DNA of 64,000 nt from Neostapfia colusana (Eukaryota; Streptophyta; Magnoliopsida; Poales; Poaceae). The stretch is from contig JASWHV010000001.1 in the NCBI GenBank assembly GCA_030760725.1, forward strand, positions 74,731,683 through 74,795,682, in the 5' to 3' direction. Below are positions 44,731-54,740 of this stretch, piece after piece. The notes below the pieces were generated by a model. The model saw only the letters and a list, made by a program, of their open reading frames with translations. It did no database searches and was not told the origin of the DNA. Both the position numbers and the translations under genes were made by a program. The number at the start of each line of letters is the position of its first letter. Positions within the stretch are counted from its first letter, which is position 1.

Positions 44731-45510
44731 ATGGTTCGCATGATTCGCACCGCTCGTAAGTCCACAGGAGGGAGAGTTCCCGTAGTTGCCCTTGCCGAAA
44801 GAGAGGAGAGTCGTCCAGTGACGTACCTTTCCTACGGATTGGCAGTAGGAGATTTGTTGCGCCGTCTTCGGCGTATGCTCGAAGCCGCCGGCAATACGGG
44901 CAAGCTAATCATCCACTATAACTCCACCAGAACCATCCGTGAGAAGAGGGAAGAATGGAGTTCGGAGATGAGGATTATACACGAGAATCAGCTACTGAAG
45001 ATCCACCATTCTCCAGCTTGTCGAGCAACACAAGTTGACGCAGAGAGAGATGTCACCTGGGAGGCCATCACCTGCCAGAGTCACATCTATCGTCGCCACT
45101 TGGACAAAACGGAGTACATGTATGTCCTCCAACGTGAGAGTGGTACCACGGAGTACAAGTACCCACCGGTGCAGCAAGGGACTTCCCATGAGCACATGGA
45201 CTTGTGCTTGGAGGATGCTGCTATGCTCAGCACTCGACTGCAGGAGTGTCAACAAGAGCTTCAGGATGTCCGAGACACCCTGAAGGAAACGGAGGCGCTT
45301 CTGCGAGCCTGCTTAAAGGCGAGAGAAAGAGGAGATGGGAATGAACTGTGTGTCACCGTGAGTGATCCATGGACACCTGACTCCCCGGATCGCCGAGCGA
45401 TCAGGCGTCGTCGCACTTCTCCACCAGCAGCCTCCCCACCCAAAGCAGAGTCAGAAGGTAGCCGAAATGAGGAGGAAGATCCCGAGGAGCCAGCTCAAGA
45501 GGACGAGTAG
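44731..45510 (+). CDS. ORF0, extra protein upstream of gag in element F
   Basis: An intact frame of 259 codons between the PBS and gag, with no frameshift. Residues 25-70 hold YLSYGLAVGDLLRRLRRML and a segment rich in Arg and Glu. Residues about 150-200 form a likely coiled coil (LSTRLQECQQELQDVRDTLK). The tail (from about 215) is Pro/Ser/Arg-rich and then acidic (NEEEDPEEPAQEDE). It shows no gag, zinc-finger or enzyme motif. The ATG directly follows an acceptor-like ttcttttgttttag, suggesting expression from a spliced RNA. Extra ORFs at this place are known from some Tekay-type grass elements such as RIRE3/RIRE8; their function is not established. It stays open while pol is broken. Confidence 0.75.
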   Translation: MVRMIRTARKSTGGRVPVVALAEREESRPVTYLSYGLAVGDLLRRLRRMLEAAGNTGKLIIHYNSTRTIREKREEWSSEMRIIHENQLLKIHHSPACRATQVDAERDVTWEAITCQSHIYRRHLDKTEYMYVLQRESGTTEYKYPPVQQGTSHEHMDLCLEDAAMLSTRLQECQQELQDVRDTLKETEALLRACLKARERGDGNELCVTVSDPWTPDSPDRRAIRRRRTSPPAASPPKAESEGSRNEEEDPEEPAQEDE

Positions 45511-45811
45511 TGTAGAGTCTTTCCCCTAGCTAGCAAGAGGTCGAGTAGTTGAGTCGTTACGTAGTTAATGGTATGATAATGCTTGGTGTGTGACGTGAGT
45601 TGTGGAAGCCATGAGCAATTGTCCACAGCCTCGTCTTCAGATTGTTTTGCTTTGGTGTGTGAACCCACAGGAAATAATAGTGCATTTATTTGGTGTGAGA
45701 TATAAACCCTCGCAAAATTTTAACCAAGCCTCAACACCTCAAAGTACCAACAACTGAAAGTAGTAAGATGATACTAAATGGTATCAAATTAACATTTGTT
45801 GATTCTGCCAG
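45511..45811 (+). other. ORF0-gag spacer of element F
   Basis: About 300 noncoding bases. The spacer ends in a pyrimidine-rich gttgattctgccag directly before the gag ATG, an acceptor-like sequence. The same arrangement precedes ORF0. Confidence 0.6.
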
Positions 45812-48800
45812 ATGGCCGGAAGAGGAAAAGGACGTGCTGCCAACCCCGCCAACAACAATGATGAGGCATGCAACCCTCATATTTCTGGAGGCCAGGACCG
45901 GGGTGGTCGCCGTGAAGAAGTTGATCCTCTCCACCAAATGTTGGAGAATCAAAATCAGCTTATCCAGAACTTGACTCAAGTGGTGGCCAACTTGCATCAA
46001 GTTCCACCTCCACAAGCTGCACCACGCCAACCAAGGTTGAGTGAGTTTCTAGGAACTCAACCTCCCAAGTTTGCAAGTGCTGCTGAACCTCTGGAGGCAG
46101 ATGATTGGCTGAAGACCATTGAAAGTAAGATGAGGATAATACAATGCCAAGGGTATGAGAGGGTGCTGTTTGCCTCTCATCAATTGAATGGACCTGCTGC
46201 TGATTGGTGGACCGCCTACGTGGCCGCCCATCATGACCCTGAGAACATCACTTGGGACGAGTTCAAGCGTAGCTTCCGCAACCACTACATCCCAAGAGGT
46301 GAACTCAAAAACAAGAGGAAGGAGTTTTTGGGACTGCAGCAGGGAAACATGACGGTGAGGGAATACCTCACTAAATTCACTCAACTATCCCGTTATGCTC
46401 CACGAGACATAGAGACTGATGAGCAGAAACAAGATTGTTTCGTGGAAGGACTTACCGCAGAGATGCAGTGTGCCATGTCCTCCAATGAGTATGAAAGCTT
46501 TCAAAAGATGGTGGACAGAGCGTTTGTGGTGGAAAGGAAGCTAAAGGCACTGGAAAATGAGAATAAGAGGAAGGCGGGGTGGTCACATCAGGCCTCAGGG
46601 AGCAATACCCTCCCACGCATGATGCAGCAACCTACGGGGCAGACGAGCCGTGCTGCGCTACCCTATTCAGCACCAAGAGGGTACAACCCAAACTACAGGC
46701 CTCCCGCAGCACCAGCACAGCCGCCACGTCAGTTTGTGCAGCAGCCTCGCCCCTCATATCCACCTCGACCAGCAGTGCAAGGACCCCCAAACCAACCCCA
46801 AGACAACAAGGGCCAAGCACCTAAGGTTGGGGTGCAATGTTTCAGCTGTGGTGAAGTGGGGCACTACGCCCATAAGTGCCCAAAGAAGAAGCCTGCGCCG
46901 CCACAACAGCAGAATGTATTGAGAGGACGGGTGAACCATGTCACTATGGAGGAAGCACAAGAGGCACCCGACGTGGTAGTTGGTAAGTTTCCTGCCAATT
47001 TACACCTTGCAACTCTGCTGTTTGATTCTGGTGCTACCCACTCATTCATTGCTCAAGGGTTTGTTAAGAAGCATGACCTAGCAACCACACAAATGAACCA
47101 TATGCTAGCTGTAAATTCTCCAGGTGGAGAAATAAGGACAAGACAAGTGTGTCCCAAAGTGAGCCTAGACATTAATGGGGTAGTATTCACGGCTAACCTC
47201 ATAGTGATAGATTCACAAGGGATAGATATTATTTTGGGTATGGATTGGTTGACCAAACATAAAGGGATCATCCATTGTTCGACCAGAACGCTGGAACTAA
47301 CTCACCCCAATGGCACAAGAGTAAAGTTCATAACGATACACGAGCCTAGGAGGGACATTAAATTAAATCAAGTGGAGGTGAAAGTTGAGGAAATCAGGAC
47401 TATCAGGGAATATCCAGATGTTTTTCCGGAGGAATTTCCAGGTATGCCTCCCGAACGTGACGTGGAATTCGCAATTGAGCTAGTACCGGGAACAGCCTCG
47501 ATATACAAGAGACCTTATCGAATGGACTCCAAGCAGCTAGAAGAGCTCAAGGATCATTTGAGAGAATTGACAGAGAAGGGGTATATTCGCCCTAGTTCCT
47601 CACCATGGGGAGCTCCGGTGATATTTGTGCCCAAGAAAGACGGAACCCAAAGGTTATACGTGGATTACCGTGCCTTGAATGAGGTAACCATCAAAAACAA
47701 GTACCCATTGCCCCGCATTGAAGACTTGTTTGATCAGTTGAGGGGAGCTTGTGTGTTCTCAAAAATTGATCTCAGGTCGGGGTACCACCAACTCAAGATA
47801 AGGCAATCAGATATTCCCAAGACAGCTTTCGTATCTCGGTACGGACTGTATGAATACACTGTCATGCCTTTCGGGCTAACCAATGCCCCGACATATTTCA
47901 TGTACCTCATGAACAAGGTATTCATGGAATATCTGGACAAGTTTGTGGTGGTCTTCATAGATGATATTCTCGTCTTCTCCAAAAATGAAGAAGAACATGA
48001 GAAACATCTAAGGTTGGTGTTAAAGAGGCTGAGAGAACACCAACTATATGCCAAGTTGAGCAAGTGTGAGTTTTGGCTGAAGAGAGTTCCCTTTTTAGGA
48101 CATATAATCTCGGAGGGAGGAATCTCCGTAGATCCCGCCAAAATCGAGGATATCCAGAAGTGGAAAACCCCTGAAAATGTCGGGGAAGTTCGAAGCTTTT
48201 TGGGATTGGCTGGATACTATCGACGGTTTATTGAGGGATTCTCCAAGATCTCGAGACCTCTCACCAAACTGTTGGAAAAGGGAATCACATTCACCTGGAC
48301 GCCACAGTGCGATACGAGCTTTCAGGAGCTAAAGAAAAGATTGACAACAGCCCCAGTGCTGGTTATGCCAGATATGCAGAAGAATTTCACAGTGTACTGC
48401 GATGCCTCTGGAAATGGGTTGGGATGTATTCTCATGCAAGAAGGACATGTCGTGGCATATGCATCCCGGCAGCTTCGGAAGCACGAGAAGAACTATCCTA
48501 CACATGATCTAGAACTAGCTGCAGTGGTACACGCGTTGAAAATTTGGCGGCACTATTTGATGGGGAAGAGGACAGAGATATATACGGATCATAAGAGTTT
48601 GAAGTACATATTCACACAGCCAGATCTCAACCTCCGACAAAGGAGATGGTTAGAGCTAATCAATGACTTTGATGTGGGCATCAACTATCATCCCGGGAAA
48701 GCAAACGTCGTGGCCGATGCTTTGAGTTGGAAAGTGCAGGTCAATAAGTTGAGCTTGAAGGACATGCCTGCAGAATTGAAGGACGAGGTTATAAGGCTCA

Positions 48801-48814
48801 ATCTATGTCCGTAA
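45812..48814 (+). pseudogene. gag-pol: gag-protease-RT-RNase H polyprotein of element F
   Basis: A 1000-codon open frame. The gag capsid region (residues 70-260) includes LEADDWLKTIESKMR and WWTAYVAAHH. A CCHC zinc knuckle has Cys343, Cys346, His351 and Cys356. The protease has the DSGAT motif with Asp405. The RT has VDYRALNEVTIKNKYPLPRI, Asp653 (FSKIDLRSGYHQ) and the FIDD pair Asp717-Asp718. RNase H has Asp864 (YCDASGNG), ELAAVVHALK and YTDHKSL, ending NVVADALSWK, where SRK is usual. Gag, PR, RT and RNase H are intact. The frame then ends in a stop because of a one-base shift near 48805, cutting off integrase. It could still give particles and reverse transcriptase but not a full polyprotein. 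Confidence 0.95.
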
Positions 48815-49227
48815 ATAGTGGTGAAGCCATCGCCATGGAAGTGGACTCCACACTCGAGCGAGACATACGCGAGGGCCAAAAGAATGATGAGAAGATACAA
48901 GAGATCAGACAGCTCATTAAGGAAAATAAAGCTCCTGGTTTTAGAGAGGATGAACAGGGAACGGTGTGGCACGGGAGAAGGATCTGTGTGCCAGAAGTAA
49001 AGGAGATCCGTGAATTAATTTTGAAGGAGGCTCACGATTCTGACTATTCCATTCATCCTGGGAGTACGAAGATGTACCAGGACCTCAAGAGCAGGTATTG
49101 GTGGTATGGCATGAAGCGAGATGTCGCGGAACATGTTGCCCTATGTGACACATGTCAGTTGGTGAAAGCAGAACATCAACGACCCGCGGGATTATTGCAA
49201 CCACTCAAAGTGCCTGAATGGAAGTGA
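48805..49227 (+). pseudogene. Integrase N-terminal part of element F, shifted frame
   Basis: In the frame one step from gag-RT it encodes the linker STLERDIREGQKNDEKIQEI and KAPGFREDEQGTVWHGRRI. The integrase HHCC finger follows: EAHDSDYSIHPG for the two histidines and CDTCQ for the two cysteines. It ends at 49225-49227 with tga, where tryptophan (tgg) is almost universal, just before EEISMDFVVGLP. This is a single nonsense change. Downstream sequence remains in the same frame. Confidence 0.92.
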
Positions 49228-50313
49228 GAAGAAATCAGCATGGATTTTGTCGTGGGATTGCCAAGGACCCAATCCGGGTATGATTCAATATGGGTCATTA
49301 TTGATAGGCTAACCAAGGTAGCTCATTTCATCCCTGTGAAAGAAAGCTACAGCGGAGCCAAATTGGCAGAATTGTACATGTCAAGGATTGTGTGTTACCA
49401 TGGAGTGCCAAAGAAGATTGTGTCGGATCGAGGGACACAGTTCACCTCAAGGTTTTGGCAAAAGTTGCATGAAACCATGGGAACCCATCTGAACTTCAGC
49501 TCTGCCTATCATCCCCAAACTGACGGGCAGACGGAGAGAACCAATCAGATCCTTGAAGATATGTTAAGGGCATGTGCACTCAAAAACAATAGGAGTTGGG
49601 ACAAGAACTTACCGTATGCGGAGTTTTCCTATAACAACAGTTATCAAGCTAGTATGAAGATGTCACCGTTTGAAGCTTTGTATGGAAGGAAGTGCAGAAC
49701 TCCACTATTTTGGAACCAAACAGGAGAAAGTAAAGTGTTTGGTCCAGAAGTGCTACAAGAAGCCGAGGCAAAGGTGAGGGAGATTCGCAACAATTTGAGG
49801 ATAGCACAAACACGCCAAAAGAGCTATGCCGATGTACAAAGAAGAGAGCTCGTTTTCAACGTGGGAGACTATGTTTATCTTAAGGTGTCCCCTATCAGAG
49901 GACTTCGTCGGTTCAAGGTGAAAGGGAAGTTGTCACCTCGATACATCGGACCCTTTCAAGTTTTGGAAAGAAAAGGCGAAGTGGCGTACCAACTAGAGTT
50001 ACCGGTTCATCTATCGGACGTGCACGATGTATTCCATGTGTCACAACTCAAGAAATGTCTGAGGACGCCTGAAGAGGTGTTACCCATGAATGAAGTGGAT
50101 GTAGCTGAAGATTTGTCTTATGCCGAGCAACCATACAAGATTTTGGAGACGATGGAACGCCTCACCAGAAACAAGAGAATCCGGATGTGCAAGGTGCAGT
50201 GGAAGCATCACTCAGAAGAGGAAGCCACCTGGGAACGGGAAGATGAGCTCAAGGCACAATTTCCGAAATTGTTTTCTTGGAAACACCAATCTCGAGGACG
50301 AGATTTCTTTTAA
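49228..50313 (+). pseudogene. Integrase core and chromodomain of element F
   Basis: It continues in frame after the nonsense codon. Counting from the ATG at 49240, the DDE core has Asp2 (MDFVVGLP), Asp63 (VSDRGTQF) and Glu99 (TDGQTERTN), with 35 residues between the last two. Next come ALYGRKCRTPLFW, the GPF-type C-terminal domain (SPRYIGPFQVLERKGEVAYQ) and HDVFHVSQLKKCL. The protein ends in a chromodomain, VQWKHHSEEEATWEREDELK, which defines chromoviruses and is thought to guide integration to particular chromatin. All key residues are present; only the upstream breaks disable it. Confidence 0.93.
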
Positions 50314-50325
50314 GGGGGGTAGAGC
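50309..50325 (+). other. Polypurine tract of element F
   Basis: ttttaaggggggtagagc directly before the 3' LTR; the purine core is aaggggggtagag. Confidence 0.85.
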
Positions 50326-53300
50326 TGTAACACCCCAAATTTTGATTCAAAACCCTAAACCATGTTCAGAGGAGAATTTAAAAATTTTTGGACGTATTGC
50401 ATGTTTTGCAAAAATTCAAATTCAAACTGGAATTCAAATTATACTCAAAACAGAAAAGAAAAGGAAAAAGAAAAAGGAAAACAGGAAAAAAACTGGCCAG
50501 TGGGCCGAAACCCGCCAGCCGGCCCAGCTACTCCCGCGCAGCCCGCCCCCGCGCGCGCCGCGCTGCCCCTCACCGACGGGTGGGACCCACCTGTCATCCC
50601 TAACCCCGAGCCCCCGCGACCCCGGACTTTTCTCCCGAGCGCGCGAAATCGCAACCGACCGGGAAAGCCCGTCCCGCAGCCGAATTCCGGTCCCAGAGGA
50701 CTCCAACTCGATCACGACAGACCCACCGCCCTCCCCCGGCTATAAAAACCCCCGATCCGATCAGTTTTCCTCACGCGATCGCCGATTTTCACTCCGGTGA
50801 GCACCGAGACATCGCCGGTGAATTCTGGCCGATCTAAGCTCGGAAACTCTGATCTAACTCGCTGGTTTTGATCCACCGCCTCCGGGGAACTTTGCAGGTG
50901 CAGAAAACTCGGAGAGTTACGGTGTAAACCCAGCGCCGACGAGCTTCGCCGTGGTTTTGCCTCGGACCTCGCCGCCGATCACTTTCCAGGACCCCCGAGC
51001 TCGAGAAAACCCCCGAGGTGAGATCCCTGACCTCTCCTCTACCGATCTAGGCCATAAGATCACAGTTCTAGGCAGAATTCTCGAGGATCCGAAACTTTCC
51101 GGCGAGATCGCCGCTTCCCGCCGCCGTGCGCCGCCGGCAACGCCGCCCGCGCTCGATCGAAGCGACGTGGCCGCTTGTGCGCCGTTTATTTTAAATCGCA
51201 CGGTAGACTTTAAAACCCCGCGTACCGGTTCAATGTTATAATCTCAGCCGTCGGTTTAAAATCGGACGGTCCACGTCAGCCCCGCGTTATAAAGACTGGA
51301 ATTCTTACGTGCTACCCCCTGGGGTTCTCTGGAATTGAGAGCTAGCCCCGGAAACTTCAGATCTAGCCCCTGGAACTCCAGAAAATCATGTAAATTCATT
51401 TAAAAAATCAGTTTTAACCCCTGGACTTAATAGAAATTAGGAAAAACACCTCTGATAAGTGTAGCTAGACCCCTGGAAATTATGAAAATAATATTATAGA
51501 CCCTGTAATGGGGTGAATTCATTATTTTAGCCCTGTTTAGTATTTAAGTTAGAAAATTGATTATGAAACTAGTGTTTAAAAATTAAAAAGTGGGACAAAC
51601 ATAATTATTAAAATTAGTTAAAAACTTTCTCAGTACTTAGAAAACTTTGGAGTGAGATAAAAATATATTTTTGGGCTGAAATGAATCTATTTCATCTATT
51701 ATTCACATTTATTAGTATAGGGACACATTTTTAAGTAAAGAATAGTTATAGAAAAATAGGGAAAATAATTATGAAATAGTTTACATCAGAGGCAAAGGTC
51801 AAAATATGTTATTAAATTATTTAGGACCAGAACCTATACTGTTTAGATGATGTGTATTACTAATTTCATAATAAAATACACAATTATGCATAGGAATATA
51901 AATCTGAAAATATAGCAACTAGTAAAAGATAAATGGAGTTTCTAAAATCCAAAGAATTCAGTTTAGGGTTGATAGAAATTATGAAGGCACATATGGGGAA
52001 GAAAAATACTTTTCATACACACTTGGTAGTAAAAAGGTGTAGTAGTTGAATATAAGAAATTTATTGGAAACCCATATAAATAGTATGTAAGTATAAATGT
52101 GGACACAAAAGTAGGAATCATATATACATGGTTAAAAGTGCATGCAAGCCACAACTTAACACACATAAAGTAACCCCAACACATATAATGGTAAAGAACT
52201 TTCATAAATATGAATGTGTGGTTTGTATGAAGTAGAAGTGTGAACTATGTCTTATGATTGTTGTTTTTCTTTTGCTATGTGTGATGGTATGAAGTAGAGC
52301 CGGTTCAAGAGCAAGTTATTTCTTTCCAAGATCAGGACTACCCATTTCAAGAGCAGCAAGAAGGAGGCAAGTGTCCTTGACCACTTTGATCCTATGCTAG
52401 GATGTGTAGATAGAATTATTTGCATTGTCAAATGAAATATGAAACCCATGCTAGGAAGTTTCCCTAGAATTGCATTACCTTGTTTCCTTGAAGCTTGGGT
52501 TGGGATTTATTTTGTCATGTCATTTATTTACATGCATATGCTTAGCCATGCTTAGAATGGGATATTTGGGATATGAAAGCATCAGTTTATTATACCATAC
52601 TCTTGAATGAGCTATTGTGAGTTATGTAGAGGTAGGGATCAAGGCAAGTTGGATGTTTTGGTTGTGTGCTGGGTGCACGAGACTTGGATTTGTGTTTAGT
52701 ACTTGCCTGGATCCTAAGGACCGGTTCATGGAGCATGTAACCCGGCTTAACAGTGCCAACCACATGCTGAGATGGGGCAGCTTGGCCAATTAATTAGGTG
52801 TATCCTCGGCGTAGTATGGGTGTGTTGGATGGTGCGGGGAGTAGGTGTCAGCTGGACTACCATATGAACCGCAAGGCTCAAGAGGGGGCCACTGCAGCGG
52901 GGTTGGAGCCTCTTGTATGCTGTTAGGGGTGAAACCTCAGTGGGCCCACGCTCGTCGGGAATCCCTTTGTAAAGGCTTCGTAGTGATCTCTTGGCCGCAC
53001 ACCTGGGAAGTGTGAATGTGGAACGTAGCCACTGGCATAATGGAGGTTCTTTTAGTCCACCCGGCAACGGGGGATGAAATCACTACTTGTGGGTACAGTG
53101 GTACAAACTCTGCAGAGTCAAAACTGTCTTGACAGCCGTGCTCACGGTTAAGAGCGGCCTGGACTTATTCATGATTAGAGGATTGATGGTTTTGGAAGTT
53201 AAGCGGGGAGCTTAACATTGGAAATGATGTTATGGTTATTGGATTATGATGATGGGATGGGAGATTGGGACCATTTCACCTGTGTAGTAATGTAGGTGCT

Positions 53301-53760
53301 TAATAAGCTAAGATGATAGGTATTAATTGCGTAGTGCTTTAACCATGAGTTCAACCTCTCCTTGTTCTAGCCATGCATGATATAATTTTCCCACACTTGC
53401 TGAGTACCATTGGTACTCAACCTTGCATATTTGTTGGTTTATATTGCTGCTCAGGTCAAGATAATGAGGTGGTGTATAATGACCAAGATTTTGGACCCGA
53501 GGAAGGCTTTTAGGTTCATGAAGACCCCCGGGCAACGCCTGTGATGGAGCCCTAAAGAATAATATTCCGCTGCTAGTTTATTTACTTGTGATGAAGCATT
53601 AGTGTCCATTGAGACATTTGCGATGTAAGACTTATTTATATTCGACACCTGGCTTGTAATAAATGATGCTTCACTATTTGTCATCACATGTATGAGAAAA
53701 TGATCCTGGCATACATGTGATATTCACTTGGTTGTTTCTTCGGAAAAACCGGGTGTGACA
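50326..53760 (+). mobile_element. 3' LTR of element F
   Basis: Same length as the 5' LTR with six visible differences (5' positions 41162, 42360, 42495, 43441, 44066 and one near 44092). It is followed by the target duplication cgatg. All candidate exons, the hairpin and signals recur at +9247. Confidence 0.95.
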
Positions 53761-53765
53761 CGATG

Positions 53766-54740
53766 CTTTGGGGATCTCACGCTTGAGCTTCCACCCGATG
53801 CGAGACCCTTTCCATGGCGTCATCCCGGGCTAGCAGGCGGTGCCACTGGGAAAGATCGACCTCCCCGTCAAATTATGGAACAATTCCAACTTCCTCACTG
53901 AGACCCTCACCTTCGAGTTCCTCGATTTCGACGGAACTTACCATGCCATCCTAGGAAGGCCTCAAGTTGAAGATGCCAGGCCCCAAGGGAGTCATCACAG
54001 TGGAAGCAAAGTTCCTGCCAGCCCTGCTGTGTTAGCAACGCAGTTGCAAACTGGCCGCAGCGGCGGTCACGGCAGCAGCGTCCACTCCGGCTCACCGAGC
54101 GACGGCGGGGACCGCCCCTGACCGATCTTCAAACAGTCCCTCGAAGGACACGAGGATGGTCGATGCTCACCTCGGGGGCTCAGCAAAGACGGCACGGACG
54201 ACACCCGCACCAACCAACAACTGAAAGGGGTGCCACTCATCACGAAGCAGAGCCTAGACGTCACCGTTTGTATTTGGAAACCCCAAGTCTAGAAAACATA
54301 ATATATAGACGCCAGGATTGTCTCCCCTTTTCTCCCTTTGGCTCCCTGCGGCGTTGCGTGATCCTTAAGAAAAGCACCACACGACGGAAGGAACGAACCA
54401 ACCGCCGCGCGGCGCTCGGGGGCTACCCACCCGCTTAGAGCTCAAATACGCCACTCAAAAACTTCCCGACCCTCATCACAACCCACAACTTGAGACATCA
54501 AAAGGATCCTTTTATAAAAAAGAAAGGGTGGAAATTACAGCTCGGGCAAGTCATAAGGACAAAACAAAAATACATATCAAGAGTCCTTGCACAAAAAAGA
54601 AGACTTGACTACAAGGAAGAGCCGCCTGGCCCCTGGCGCCAGTCCGCCTCATCCTTGACCACCCTTCCCGGGACAAGCTCAGCCAAGAAGGACGCGGCAG
54701 AAGCAATCGCGTCGCCAATTCCTTTGTAGTCCGCAGCCAG
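53766..54740 (+). mobile_element. Tat copy 2, part 2: protease fragment and noncoding tail
   Basis: Resumes Tat copy 2 after F. The frame at 53840-54121 reads LGKIDLPVKLWNNSNFLTE and FLDFDGTYHAILGRP, the end of the Tat protease. It then drifts into sequence with no RT. From 54256 it matches copy 1 (3108-3602). Protease is followed directly by the pre-antisense-ORF spacer, so pol has been lost in this family and not just in one copy. Confidence 0.8.

Larger units (their letters stand above)
41079..53760 (+). mobile_element. Complete young Tekay/Del-type chromovirus F
   Basis: LTRs lie at 41079-44513 and 50326-53760, both 3435 bases and aligned without indels at a constant offset of 9247. I see six base differences between them (about 0.17%). 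The target duplication is cgatg (41074-41078, 53761-53765). It has a PBS, ORF0, gag-PR-RT-RNase H, integrase, chromodomain and PPT. With a commonly used grass LTR rate the insertion is on the order of 0.1 million years or younger. Pol is nevertheless interrupted by one frameshift and one stop. It splits Tat copy 2. Confidence 0.96.

Noticed and set aside
50120..50800. 226-codon frame starting in integrase and running into the 3' LTR of F
   Set aside because: It is a shadow of the integrase end in another frame, joined to GC-rich LTR sequence. The LTR part recurs in the 5' LTR without the front.
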